From: Phycisphaerae bacterium
Lineage (GTDB): Bacteria; Planctomycetota; Phycisphaerae; Phycisphaerales; SM1A02
Direction: 5' to 3'
DNA length: 6,766 nt
Assembly: GCA_002683195.1 (NCBI GenBank)
Contig: NYSW01000020.1
Span: 1 to 6,766 of the forward strand
The stretch's first letter is position 1, and each line of letters starts with the position of its first letter. Position numbers and translations under genes: made by a program. A model generated the notes under the pieces. It did not search any database. It saw only the letters and a list, made by a program, of their open reading frames with translations, and was not told the DNA's origin. This document shows positions 1 through 6,009 of this stretch, one piece after another.

Positions 1-379
1 CGTCATACGTCGTGTCCAGCGGCGACGAAGCCTGGCCGGACAGCGTCATCTCGACCGTGATGGAATCGAGCTGGTAGGCATCGATCCCCTGATTCGGCGC
101 CACGATGTCCGTGGTGTCGAACGCGATGATTATCTGGGCGTCGCGGTTGTCGAAGTCCGTATTTGCCGGGACCGCGACGAAGCCGAAGATCGATCCGCCG
201 GGCCGGTATCCGGGGGTGGCGTTGAACGGGTACATCCAGCGGTCCGCCGAGGTGGGGAGGACGCCATCGAAGTCTTCCGCCTCAACGCTGTTTGCTGCCC
301 CGAGAAGGCCGACTCCCAACGAACAGGTCATCAACGCGGTGGTGAAAAACGATCGATCGAGGAAATTTGAGAATCGCAC
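1..379 (-). CDS. Secreted protein of unknown function, 3' end outside window (partial)
   Basis: I do not recognise the family. Reading the minus strand from a GTG at 379 gives 126 uninterrupted codons to the window edge. The start is chosen because a GGAG Shine-Dalgarno (386-389) lies 6 nt upstream and the resulting N-terminus is a good Sec signal peptide: basic MRFSNFLDR, hydrophobic stretch around residues 11-29, likely cleavage after VEA (residue 34). An internal ATG at 331 would lose the basic region. The mature part begins EDFDGVLPTSADRWMYPFN, with aromatic and Pro/Gly-rich segments, then RDAQIIIAFDT (residues 79-89) and a Thr/Ser-rich beta-like stretch, suggesting an exported beta-rich domain. 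No lipobox is seen. It diverges from the Kelch-protein gene and shares its control region with two Fur-like boxes, so iron-responsive expression is plausible. The GTG start explains why ATG-only gene calling would shorten it. Confidence 0.72.
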   Translation of the reverse strand, partial: MRFSNFLDRSFFTTALMTCSLGVGLLGAANSVEAEDFDGVLPTSADRWMYPFNATPGYRPGGSIFGFVAVPANTDFDNRDAQIIIAFDTTDIVAPNQGIDAYQLDSITVEMTLSGQASSPLDTTYD

Positions 380-406
380 TCTGGACTCCGGCAAGGAAAT
401 ACTCTC

Positions 407-425
407 ATTGAGAATGAGTCTCAAT
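407..425. promoter_or_regulatory. Fur-box-like operator 1
   Basis: This is a perfect inverted repeat, ATTGAGA-ATGAG-TCTCAAT (7-5-7). Its core at 409-423, TGAGAATGAGTCTCA, matches 11 of the 14 fixed positions of the classical Fur 7-1-7 consensus TGATAATnATTATCA. It lies 28 bp upstream of the GTG of the leftward gene. On the minus strand its TTGAGA half (424-419) is 17 bp from a poor -10 (TATTTC, 401-396); a better -10, TATCAT (439-434), would place the site just after the transcription start. Either way a bound repressor would block leftward transcription. The inverted repeat is directly visible; assignment to Fur rather than another Fur-family regulator (PerR, Zur) is inference. Confidence 0.6.
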
Positions 426-454
426 ACGGATCATGATAGCCTTGAAGTTCCGTT

Positions 455-473
455 GTTGAGACTCATTCTCAGT
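455..473. promoter_or_regulatory. Fur-box-like operator 2
   Basis: The sequence GTTGAGACTCATTCTCAGT equals the reverse complement of operator 1 at 17 of 19 positions. Its core, TGAGA-CTCAT-TCTCA (457-471), is a perfect 5-5-5 inverted repeat and matches 11 of 14 fixed positions of the Fur consensus. It overlaps the candidate -35 of the Kelch-protein promoter, the classic position for Fur repression. The two operator centres (416 and 464) are 48 bp apart. Confidence 0.6.
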
Positions 474-486
474 AATTGAGTAGAAT
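456..486 (+). promoter_or_regulatory. Putative sigma70-type promoter of the Kelch-protein gene
   Basis: The -35 candidate TTGAGA (456-461) and -10 candidate TAGAAT (481-486) each differ from consensus at one base, with a somewhat long 19-bp spacer. The -35 lies inside operator 2. Transcription would begin near 493, giving a leader of about 85 nt before the GTG at 579. The octamer GTAGAATT also occurs upstream of the CoA-transferase gene (4489-4496). Confidence 0.4.
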
Positions 487-503
487 TTAGAGATCAACCA
501 GCC

Positions 504-532
504 CCTCCGCCAACCCGCGGAGAGCCTCCGCG
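504..532 (+). promoter_or_regulatory. Leader with two mutually exclusive hairpins
   Basis: Three short complementary segments lie in series: CTCCGC (505-510), CGCGGAG (516-522) and CTCCGCG (526-532). The middle segment can pair with the first (6 bp, loop 511-516) or the third (7 bp, loop AGC), but not both at once. The element lies within the predicted transcript leader of the Kelch-protein gene. No U-run follows, so this is not an intrinsic terminator. A regulatory role is speculative. Confidence 0.3.
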
Positions 533-578
533 TCCCGCAATGTATCGGCCGGTGGCTTTTCTTCGAAAGGAACGATCT

Positions 579-2624
579 GTGACCCCCGCCAGTGCCTCCG
601 TACATTCGATCGGTGCCGTCTTCGGCCTGATGACCATCGCCTCCTCCGCCACCGCCCAGCACTTCAAGATGCCGGAGCAGGTGCAGAGGGACCGGAACAT
701 GCCGATCGCCACCCTTGACGCGACGACGCCTCGGGCCACCACGAGCTTCGGCGCGGCGACCACGGATGGCTGGGTGTACGTGCTCGGTGGTTACACCGGC
801 CCTCCCCACGACTACTACATGGAGGAACAGCAACGAGACTTCTACCGAGTCAATCTCCATGATCGGTCGCACGTCGAGTACCTCCCCCACGACCAGCGGA
901 TTCAGAGCTGCTCGCTCGAAGCCCACGGCGACCGGATCTTCCGGATCGGAGGCATGGTCGCCCTGAACCAGCAGTTCGAGGATCAGCGACTCGATTCTCT
1001 GGACGAGGTGTGGGCCTTCGACACGAAGACCCGGAATTGGACGGCGATGCCGCCGCTTCCCTCGCCTCGTTCCTCGCACGACAGCACGGTGATCGGGTCA
1101 CGCCTGGTGGTCGCGGGCGGATGGGGAATGGATGCCGAAACCGGTGAGTCCGACTGGCACGACGACGTCCTGTTCATGGACCTGGAAGATCCCGCCGGTG
1201 ACTGGAAGTCCATCCCCGCGCCGTTCAAGCGACGGGCCCTGGCCACCACCAGCATCGGTGACGAGGTCGTCATGATCGGAGGCATCACCTCCAAGCGGGG
1301 CATGAGTAACGCGGTTGAAATCCTCAACCTGGAGACCGGCGTCTGGACGAAGGGCCCCGACTATCCGGGCATCGCCTTCGGCCTTGCCGCCGAAGCCGCC
1401 GGTGATCGAGTGATCGCATCCGGCGCCGACGGCGTGGTCTACGCCTGGACGCCGGGCGAAACCGAATGGACCCAGGTCGGAAGCCTGACCTTCCCCCGGT
1501 TCTTCCATCAGATCGCGGCCGCCTCGCCGGACGACCTGTTCTTCGTCGGTGGGATCTCTCGTGGCGTTCGCCCGACCCACCTCGAGCACCTCGACCTGAC
1601 CCCCGAGACCGACGCCCCGAGCGTCGTCACCATGTCCATTCCGACTCCGATGAAAGCCAAGAATCGACAGGCCATGTTCGTGAATGATGGCTGGGTCTAC
1701 CTCTTCGGCGGCAACAACAGCGTCGGCCAGCATGACTTCGATGCGGAGAACTTCCTTTCGACCGGCCAGCGATTCTCACTCGCCGGAATGCACTGGGAGG
1801 AGGCCGCGGACTTTCCGCACGCCCGCCAGACGATTCAGACCTGCATGGACACCGACGGCAATGCCTACGCGGTCGGCGGATTCGGACATGACGGCGAAGC
1901 CGCCAGGACGTGGACCGAGGGGTATCGCTACGACGTGAAGGATGGCACCTGGCACGACGATGCACCGAACCTCCCCATCTCCCGCAGCCAGTTCGGCCTC
2001 GTCGAACACGCGGGGAACATGTGGGTGTTCGGAGGCCTGGACTACGACCCTCGACGAGCGGACGGCGATCAATTCCGACACCTCATGGAGGTGGTCTCTG
2101 CACCGGTCGAAAAGAATGGTCCGGACTTCGCCTACGACGGAATCAACCTTCCGGAACCCCGTCGAGCCTTCGCGGGAGCGAAACTCGGAGATCGCTACTA
2201 TCTGGTGGGCGGCATGCGTGAGGATTTCCAGCTGGTCGAGAACTGTCGCGCCTTCGATTTCGATTCCAAGGAATTCATGGAGATGCCCGCCCCCTCGCGG
2301 CCTCGCCTCTCCGCGGAGCTGGTCGCCCTCGACGGGCGGCTCTACCTCGCGGGCGGTTCCAGCCCCAAGGCCGAGGGCAGCGGCCTCGAGCCCAACCGCT
2401 CCATCGAGTGCTTCGATCCGGCGACCGAAACCTGGTCGATGGTGATGGAAGAGATTCCGATGAAGCCGCGTCACATGCGAATGATGCCGTACCGGGGTCG
2501 GCTTCTCCTCTTCTCCAGTCACGTCGAGGACGAGGACATGGTCAACCTGGTCTTCGTGGATCCGGGTCATCAGGTGATGACCACACGGATGGAATCCACG
2601 GCGACCATCTTCGAAGACGAGTGA
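579..2624 (+). CDS. Exported Kelch-repeat protein, probable double beta-propeller
   Basis: This is a 681-residue protein. GTG at 579 is chosen because AAAGGAA (566-572) sits at ideal ribosome-binding distance; an in-frame ATG at 540 would add 13 residues, supply basic residues to the signal peptide, but has a poor ribosome site. The hydrophobic stretch SIGAVFGLMTIASSATA and likely cleavage before Gln27 indicate Sec export. The rest is Kelch repeats, each with a beta strand ending in Gly-Gly: GG near residues 70, 124, 180, 234, 324, 377, 433, 485, 544 and 592, with degenerate units at 281 (SG) and 646 (SS). Twelve units spaced 48-59 residues suggest two six-bladed propellers joined near residues 340-360. 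Many repeats carry the expected downstream Trp (NWTAMPPLP, VWTKGPD, HWEEAADFP, TWSMVMEE). No membrane anchor or enzymatic motif is visible, so a periplasmic or extracellular binding role is the natural reading; the ligand is unknown. The upstream Fur-like operators suggest induction under iron limitation. Confidence 0.88.
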   Translation: MTPASASVHSIGAVFGLMTIASSATAQHFKMPEQVQRDRNMPIATLDATTPRATTSFGAATTDGWVYVLGGYTGPPHDYYMEEQQRDFYRVNLHDRSHVEYLPHDQRIQSCSLEAHGDRIFRIGGMVALNQQFEDQRLDSLDEVWAFDTKTRNWTAMPPLPSPRSSHDSTVIGSRLVVAGGWGMDAETGESDWHDDVLFMDLEDPAGDWKSIPAPFKRRALATTSIGDEVVMIGGITSKRGMSNAVEILNLETGVWTKGPDYPGIAFGLAAEAAGDRVIASGADGVVYAWTPGETEWTQVGSLTFPRFFHQIAAASPDDLFFVGGISRGVRPTHLEHLDLTPETDAPSVVTMSIPTPMKAKNRQAMFVNDGWVYLFGGNNSVGQHDFDAENFLSTGQRFSLAGMHWEEAADFPHARQTIQTCMDTDGNAYAVGGFGHDGEAARTWTEGYRYDVKDGTWHDDAPNLPISRSQFGLVEHAGNMWVFGGLDYDPRRADGDQFRHLMEVVSAPVEKNGPDFAYDGINLPEPRRAFAGAKLGDRYYLVGGMREDFQLVENCRAFDFDSKEFMEMPAPSRPRLSAELVALDGRLYLAGGSSPKAEGSGLEPNRSIECFDPATETWSMVMEEIPMKPRHMRMMPYRGRLLLFSSHVEDEDMVNLVFVDPGHQVMTTRMESTATIFEDE

Positions 2625-2659
2625 GCGAAGCGGCTCCGACTCCAACCTCGATCCAGAGA

Positions 2660-2699
2660 AACGGGCCCCGCGGCAAGTCGCCGCGGGGCCCGTTCTTTT
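2660..2699. terminator. Strong rho-independent terminator between convergent genes
   Basis: A perfect 15-bp GC-rich stem (left arm 2660-2674, right arm 2680-2694) with loop AAGTC is followed by CTTTTC on the plus strand. On the minus strand the stem is followed by only a short weak T tract (TCTCT after the arm's own TT). It ends the Kelch-protein transcript 36 nt after its stop and probably also stops read-through from the aldehyde dehydrogenase, whose stop is at 2745-2747. Confidence 0.88.
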
Positions 2700-2744
2700 C
2701 ATCCCGTGCCGGTCGTTCGCCGGGCCAGTGCCGGTCGCTGACGA

Positions 2745-4313
2745 TCAACCGAAGCTGATGCCCTGGGCGAGAGGGAGATCCTCACCCCAGTTCAGGGTAC
2801 AGGTCTGTCGTCGCATGTAGACCTTCCAGGCGTCGGACCCCGATTCGCGACCACCACCGGTGTCCTTCTCACCACCGAAGGCTCCGCCGATCTCGGCCCC
2901 ACTGGTACCGATGTTGACGTTGGCGATACCGCAGTCACTGCCCGCATGGGAGAGGAATCGTTCGGCATTCCGAACGGAGTCGGTGAAGATCGCGGACGAA
3001 AGTCCCTGGTCGACGTCGTTGTGAATCGACATCGCCTCGTCGAGGCTGTCGATCTCGAAGACGTAGAGGATCGGGGCGAAGGTCTCGTCCTTGGTGATCG
3101 GCGGGACCGAGCCCTTCGGGACGCGGATGATCGTGGGCTCGACGAAGTTGCCCGAATCGGCCGCACGACGATCGATTCCTTCCACCCCCCCACACTCGAC
3201 GGTGCAGCCTTCGGCCACCGCTCGCTCGATCGCGGCCCGCATCGCACCGACGGAATCAGCGGAGATCAGAGGCCCCATCAACGTGTCGGCCGAAAGCGGA
3301 TCGCCGATCGGAATCGTCGCATAGGCGGTCTTGAGCTTCTCGATGACCTCGTCCGCCACGGAGGTGTGGCAGAGGAGCCGACGCGTGCTGGTGCACCGCT
3401 GACCGGCGGTGCCCACCGCACCGAAGACGACGCCTCGGATCGCGAGCTCCATGTCCGCGTCGGGCATCAGAACGATCGCGTTGTTGCCTCCGAGCTCGAG
3501 CAGGCAACGACCGAGTCGACCACCGACCACTTCACCCACCCGTCGTCCCATGCGAGAGGAGCCGGTGGCGGAGATCAGCGGAAGGTTCCGATCCGCGATC
3601 ATGGGCTCCCCGACCGCCTGATCGCTCCCGATGATCAGACTGAACACATCGCACGGGTCGCCTTCGGCTGGAACGAAGACATCCTGGTCCCGCATCACCC
3701 GATGGGCGATTTCGGTCATGGCGATCGCCGTGATCGGCGTGACCAGGCTCGGCTTCCAGACCATCGCGTCACCACAGACGGCGGCGAGCATGGCGTTCCA
3801 CGCCCAGACCGCGGCCGGGAAGTTGAAGGCGGTGATGATGCCGATGGTTCCCATCGGGTGCCACTGTTCGTACATCCGGTGCTCGGGCCGCTCGCTGTGC
3901 ATGGTCAGTCCGTGCAGCTGGCGGGAGAGGCCGACGCCGAAGTCGGCGATGTCGACGCACTCCTGGATCTCGCCGATGCCTTCAGGCTTGATCTTCCCCA
4001 TTTCGAGGGTGACCAGTTCACCGAGAGGTTCCAGGTGCTCGCGAAACGCGTTTCCGATGCGACGAACGAGTTCGCCTCGCTTGGGCGCCGGCAACATTCG
4101 CCAGGCCTTTTGAACCGCCATGGAACGGGCGACCGCGGCGTGATAGTCGTCGGTGGACTGAAGGGCGACCGCGGCGAGTGGCAGGCCGTCAGCAGGATTC
4201 ATGCTGACCGCCACGTCACCACCGGCATCGGGCGGAAGGATGGCGGGGTGATCGGACATGCCAAGGCGATCGAGAATCCCGGTGAGGGACGAATGGAGGG
4301 TTGCAGTGCTCAT
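2745..4313 (-). CDS. ALDH7-family (antiquitin-type) aldehyde dehydrogenase, probable aminoadipate-semialdehyde dehydrogenase
   Basis: A 522-residue soluble NAD(P)-dependent aldehyde dehydrogenase, slightly longer than antiquitin (about 500-510). Visible catalytic residues are Cys307 (TAGQRCTSTRRL), general base Glu273 (LLELGGNN), Asn164 (TAFNFPAAVW), cofactor Lys187 (WKPS) and Glu410-x-Phe412 (DETFAP). ALDH7 assignment rests on GEIQECVDIADFGVGLSRQL, NVNIGTSGAEIGGAFGGEK, GGGRESGSDAWKVYMRR and the C-terminal DLPLAQGISF, which closely follow human ALDH7A1 as I recall it. Arg306 and Glu118 appear to match the residues that bind the aminoadipate end of the substrate there. The family oxidises 2-aminoadipate 6-semialdehyde in lysine degradation and also other aldehydes such as betaine aldehyde. 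The ATG at 4313 is preferred because family homology begins just after it; upstream in-frame codons run antisense into the next gene. No clear ribosome-binding site precedes it. No other lysine-pathway gene is in the window. Confidence 0.93.
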   Translation of the reverse strand: MSTATLHSSLTGILDRLGMSDHPAILPPDAGGDVAVSMNPADGLPLAAVALQSTDDYHAAVARSMAVQKAWRMLPAPKRGELVRRIGNAFREHLEPLGELVTLEMGKIKPEGIGEIQECVDIADFGVGLSRQLHGLTMHSERPEHRMYEQWHPMGTIGIITAFNFPAAVWAWNAMLAAVCGDAMVWKPSLVTPITAIAMTEIAHRVMRDQDVFVPAEGDPCDVFSLIIGSDQAVGEPMIADRNLPLISATGSSRMGRRVGEVVGGRLGRCLLELGGNNAIVLMPDADMELAIRGVVFGAVGTAGQRCTSTRRLLCHTSVADEVIEKLKTAYATIPIGDPLSADTLMGPLISADSVGAMRAAIERAVAEGCTVECGGVEGIDRRAADSGNFVEPTIIRVPKGSVPPITKDETFAPILYVFEIDSLDEAMSIHNDVDQGLSSAIFTDSVRNAERFLSHAGSDCGIANVNIGTSGAEIGGAFGGEKDTGGGRESGSDAWKVYMRRQTCTLNWGEDLPLAQGISFG

Positions 4314-4541
4314 GGGCGGAAATCTACCAGACGGAGCGGAAGGAACCAAGAAGACGCCGGCCCGCATCGGAAGACCGGGGCCGACGAAGAAATCCGATGA
4401 TCGATCCGGTCGATGGCGCCGGGGCGACCAAATGGCGGCCGGAGCAACCCGAATCATCCGCCGCTCCGACGGATCGGCCGCGTGGATCGTAGAATTCGGC
4501 CCGAAACCCTCTCCGCCCGACCTCCTGATCCTGGATCGACC
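4314..4541. promoter_or_regulatory. Divergent intergenic region between aldehyde dehydrogenase and CoA-transferase genes
   Basis: These 228 bp must hold the promoters of two divergent genes. Rightward, TAGAAT (4490-4495) is a plausible -10, about 47 bp before the ATG at 4542, but no convincing -35 lies 16-19 bp upstream. Leftward, I see no clear -10/-35 pair and no Fur-like box. No tRNA, riboswitch or credible small gene was recognised. Confidence 0.4.
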
Positions 4542-5204
4542 ATGCCCCTCGACCGCGATGGCATCACCCGCAGAGCCGCTCTGGAACTTCAAGACGGCTT
4601 CTACGTCAACCTCGGCATCGGCATGCCCACCCTCGTGGCCAACCACGTGCCGGCGGACATGACGGTCTGGCTCCAATCGGAGAACGGCCTCCTCGGCATG
4701 GGTCGATTCCCGACCGACGCCGAGGTCGACGCGGACCTGATCAATGCGGGGAAGCAGACGGTGACCGGCGTTCCCGGCCACTCGTTCTTTTCGAGCGCCG
4801 AGAGCTTCGAAATGATTCGAGGCGGCCATGTCGACCTCGCCATCCTCGGGGCGATGGAAGTGAGTCAGGAAGGCGACATCGCCAACTGGATGATCCCCGG
4901 CAAGATGGTCAAGGGCATGGGCGGCGCGATGGACCTCGTCGCCGGCGTGCGAAGGGTCATCGTGACGATGGAGCACACCAATCGGAAGGGCGCACCGAAG
5001 ATCATTCCCGAGTGCACGCTGCCACTCACCGGTCTTCGCTGCATCGACATGATCATCACTGATCTCTGCGTGATGGAGATGGATCCGGATCGAAGACGAT
5101 TCCGAGTGACCGAACTCGCCCCCGACGTCACCCGCGACGACGTCGAGGCCAGGACGACCGCGGAGATCCTCTTCGCCGATCGACTGGAGACCATCGAGGC
5201 ATGA
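4542..5204 (+). CDS. scoB: 3-oxoacid CoA-transferase subunit B (succinyl-CoA:acetoacetate type)
   Basis: A 220-residue cytoplasmic protein, normal length for subunit B. With subunit A it moves CoA from a donor such as succinyl-CoA to acetoacetate or a related 3-oxoacid, through a glutamyl-CoA intermediate. The N-terminal ITRRAALELQDGFYVNLGIG (residues 8-27) is the usual family opening. QSENGLLGMG (45-54) holds catalytic Glu47, and KGMGGAMDLVAG (124-135) is the glycine-rich active-site loop. EVDADLINAGKQTVT is also characteristic. Arg55 occupies the position that is usually Pro in the family's ENG(L/I)LGxGP motif. The ATG at 4542 fits the family start, with only a weak GGA upstream. No subunit A gene is adjacent: upstream is a divergent dehydrogenase and downstream a lipoprotein gene overlapping by ATGA. 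A beta-ketoadipate CoA-transferase (PcaJ) or AtoA is an alternative substrate assignment. Confidence 0.92.
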   Translation: MPLDRDGITRRAALELQDGFYVNLGIGMPTLVANHVPADMTVWLQSENGLLGMGRFPTDAEVDADLINAGKQTVTGVPGHSFFSSAESFEMIRGGHVDLAILGAMEVSQEGDIANWMIPGKMVKGMGGAMDLVAGVRRVIVTMEHTNRKGAPKIIPECTLPLTGLRCIDMIITDLCVMEMDPDRRRFRVTELAPDVTRDDVEARTTAEILFADRLETIEA

Positions 5205-5914
5205 AGCGAGCCACCATCATCCTGGCCCTGGCATCCAACGCTCTGGTCGGCTGCTGCACCCAGGAGCCCCAGGAACTCCGGGAATCCACGGGATTCCTCC
5301 CCCTCTTCAACGGAACCGACTTCGACGGCTGGAAGGTCGACGAGCTCGTGACCAAGCACTGGTCCGTGATCGACGGCACCCTCGACTTCGACGGCGTCAA
5401 GGGAGATCTCTGGTCCCTCGAGTCCTTCGAAGACTTCGAACTCCTCGTGAGCTGGAGATGGGAAGGCCCATCGCAGGGCCCGATCGAGCGTCCGATCATC
5501 GAATCCGACGGGTCGTATCGAACGGACGATGCCGGCGATACGGTGACGGTCCTGGTCGAGGAACGAGACAGCGGGATCTACCTCCGCGGGAACTCGAAGA
5601 GCCAGGTGAACATCTGGGAATGGCCGGCCGGAAGCGGCGAGGTCTACGGGTACCGCACGGACGGATCGATGCCGGCCGCCACCCGGGCCGCCGCCACCCC
5701 ACTCGCCTGCGCCGACCGCCCGGTGGGCGAGTGGAACGCCTTCCGAATCTCGATGGTGGGCGAGACCCTGAACGTCCATCTCAACGGCCAACACGTGCTG
5801 GTGGACTGCGTGCTGCCGGGGGTCCCGGATTCCGGCCCCATCGGTCTCCAGGCCCATGGCTCGGGCATCCAGTTCACCGACATCCTCGTCCGACCGATCG
5901 TCGCCGACGATTGA
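5201..5914 (+). CDS. DUF1080 lipoprotein (3-keto-disaccharide hydrolase-type domain)
   Basis: A 237-residue lipoprotein. The signal peptide MKRATIILALASNALVG ends in lipobox Leu-Val-Gly-Cys18, so the mature protein should be lipid-anchored outside the cytoplasmic membrane. The domain opens with FLPLFNGTDFDGWKV (residues 32-46), the hallmark of the DUF1080 family, which has a concanavalin-like beta-sandwich fold. Further conserved segments are DSGIYLRG (123-130), VNIWEWPAGSGEVYGYR (136-152), GEWNAFRISMVG (176-187) and the closing GPIGLQAHGSGIQFTDI (212-228). Family members are abundant in Planctomycetota; some hydrolyse 3-keto-glycosides, but most are uncharacterised, so the substrate here is unknown. 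The ATG overlaps the scoB stop (ATGA), implying one transcript and translational coupling; GGAG (5186-5189) lies 11 nt upstream. A terminator follows. Confidence 0.92.
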   Translation: MKRATIILALASNALVGCCTQEPQELRESTGFLPLFNGTDFDGWKVDELVTKHWSVIDGTLDFDGVKGDLWSLESFEDFELLVSWRWEGPSQGPIERPIIESDGSYRTDDAGDTVTVLVEERDSGIYLRGNSKSQVNIWEWPAGSGEVYGYRTDGSMPAATRAAATPLACADRPVGEWNAFRISMVGETLNVHLNGQHVLVDCVLPGVPDSGPIGLQAHGSGIQFTDILVRPIVADD

Positions 5915-5939
5915 CCAGGACATCCCAAGGCACCACGAA

Positions 5940-5983
5940 GACGCCCCGCCGACCGGTTTGGTCGACGGGGCGTCCTCTTTTTT
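5940..5983 (+). terminator. Rho-independent terminator of the scoB-DUF1080 operon
   Basis: A 15-bp stem (5940-5954 with 5960-5974, one C/A mismatch) and loop GGTTT are followed by CTC and six T residues (5978-5983). It begins 25 nt after the DUF1080 stop. The opposite strand has no T tract after the stem, so it appears to act on rightward transcription only. Confidence 0.87.
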
Positions 5984-6009
5984 CAGGTTGAACGAATCGG
6001 CCGGCTTGC

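Noticed and set aside
105..479. Plus-strand open frame of 124 codons
   Set aside because: It opposes the leftward secreted protein, which has a good signal peptide and ribosome-binding site, and it ends within the operator region.
1776..2702. Minus-strand open frames of 308 codons here and 224 codons at 405-1079
   Set aside because: Both are antisense to the Kelch protein. The first crosses the terminator, and the second runs through the operator region.
3185..3191. Run of seven C (seven G in the aldehyde dehydrogenase coding strand), possible slippage or phase-variation site
   Set aside because: The reading frame is intact across it, and a catabolic enzyme is an unlikely phase-variable target. 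One 7-base run is expected by chance in such GC-rich DNA.
2946..4400. Long plus-strand open frame (484 codons) antisense to the aldehyde dehydrogenase
   Set aside because: The opposite strand encodes a complete ALDH7 enzyme with all motifs. The antisense protein is rich in Arg, Asp, His and Gly and lacks recognisable domains, as expected of a mirror frame in GC-rich DNA.
4314..4976. N-terminal extension of the aldehyde dehydrogenase frame to 4976
   Set aside because: It would add 221 residues without family similarity and run antisense through scoB. ALDH7 homology begins just after the ATG at 4313.
4865..5923. Minus-strand open frame of 352 codons
   Set aside because: It lies antisense to both scoB and the DUF1080 gene, whose family motifs are clear, and its translation resembles no family.
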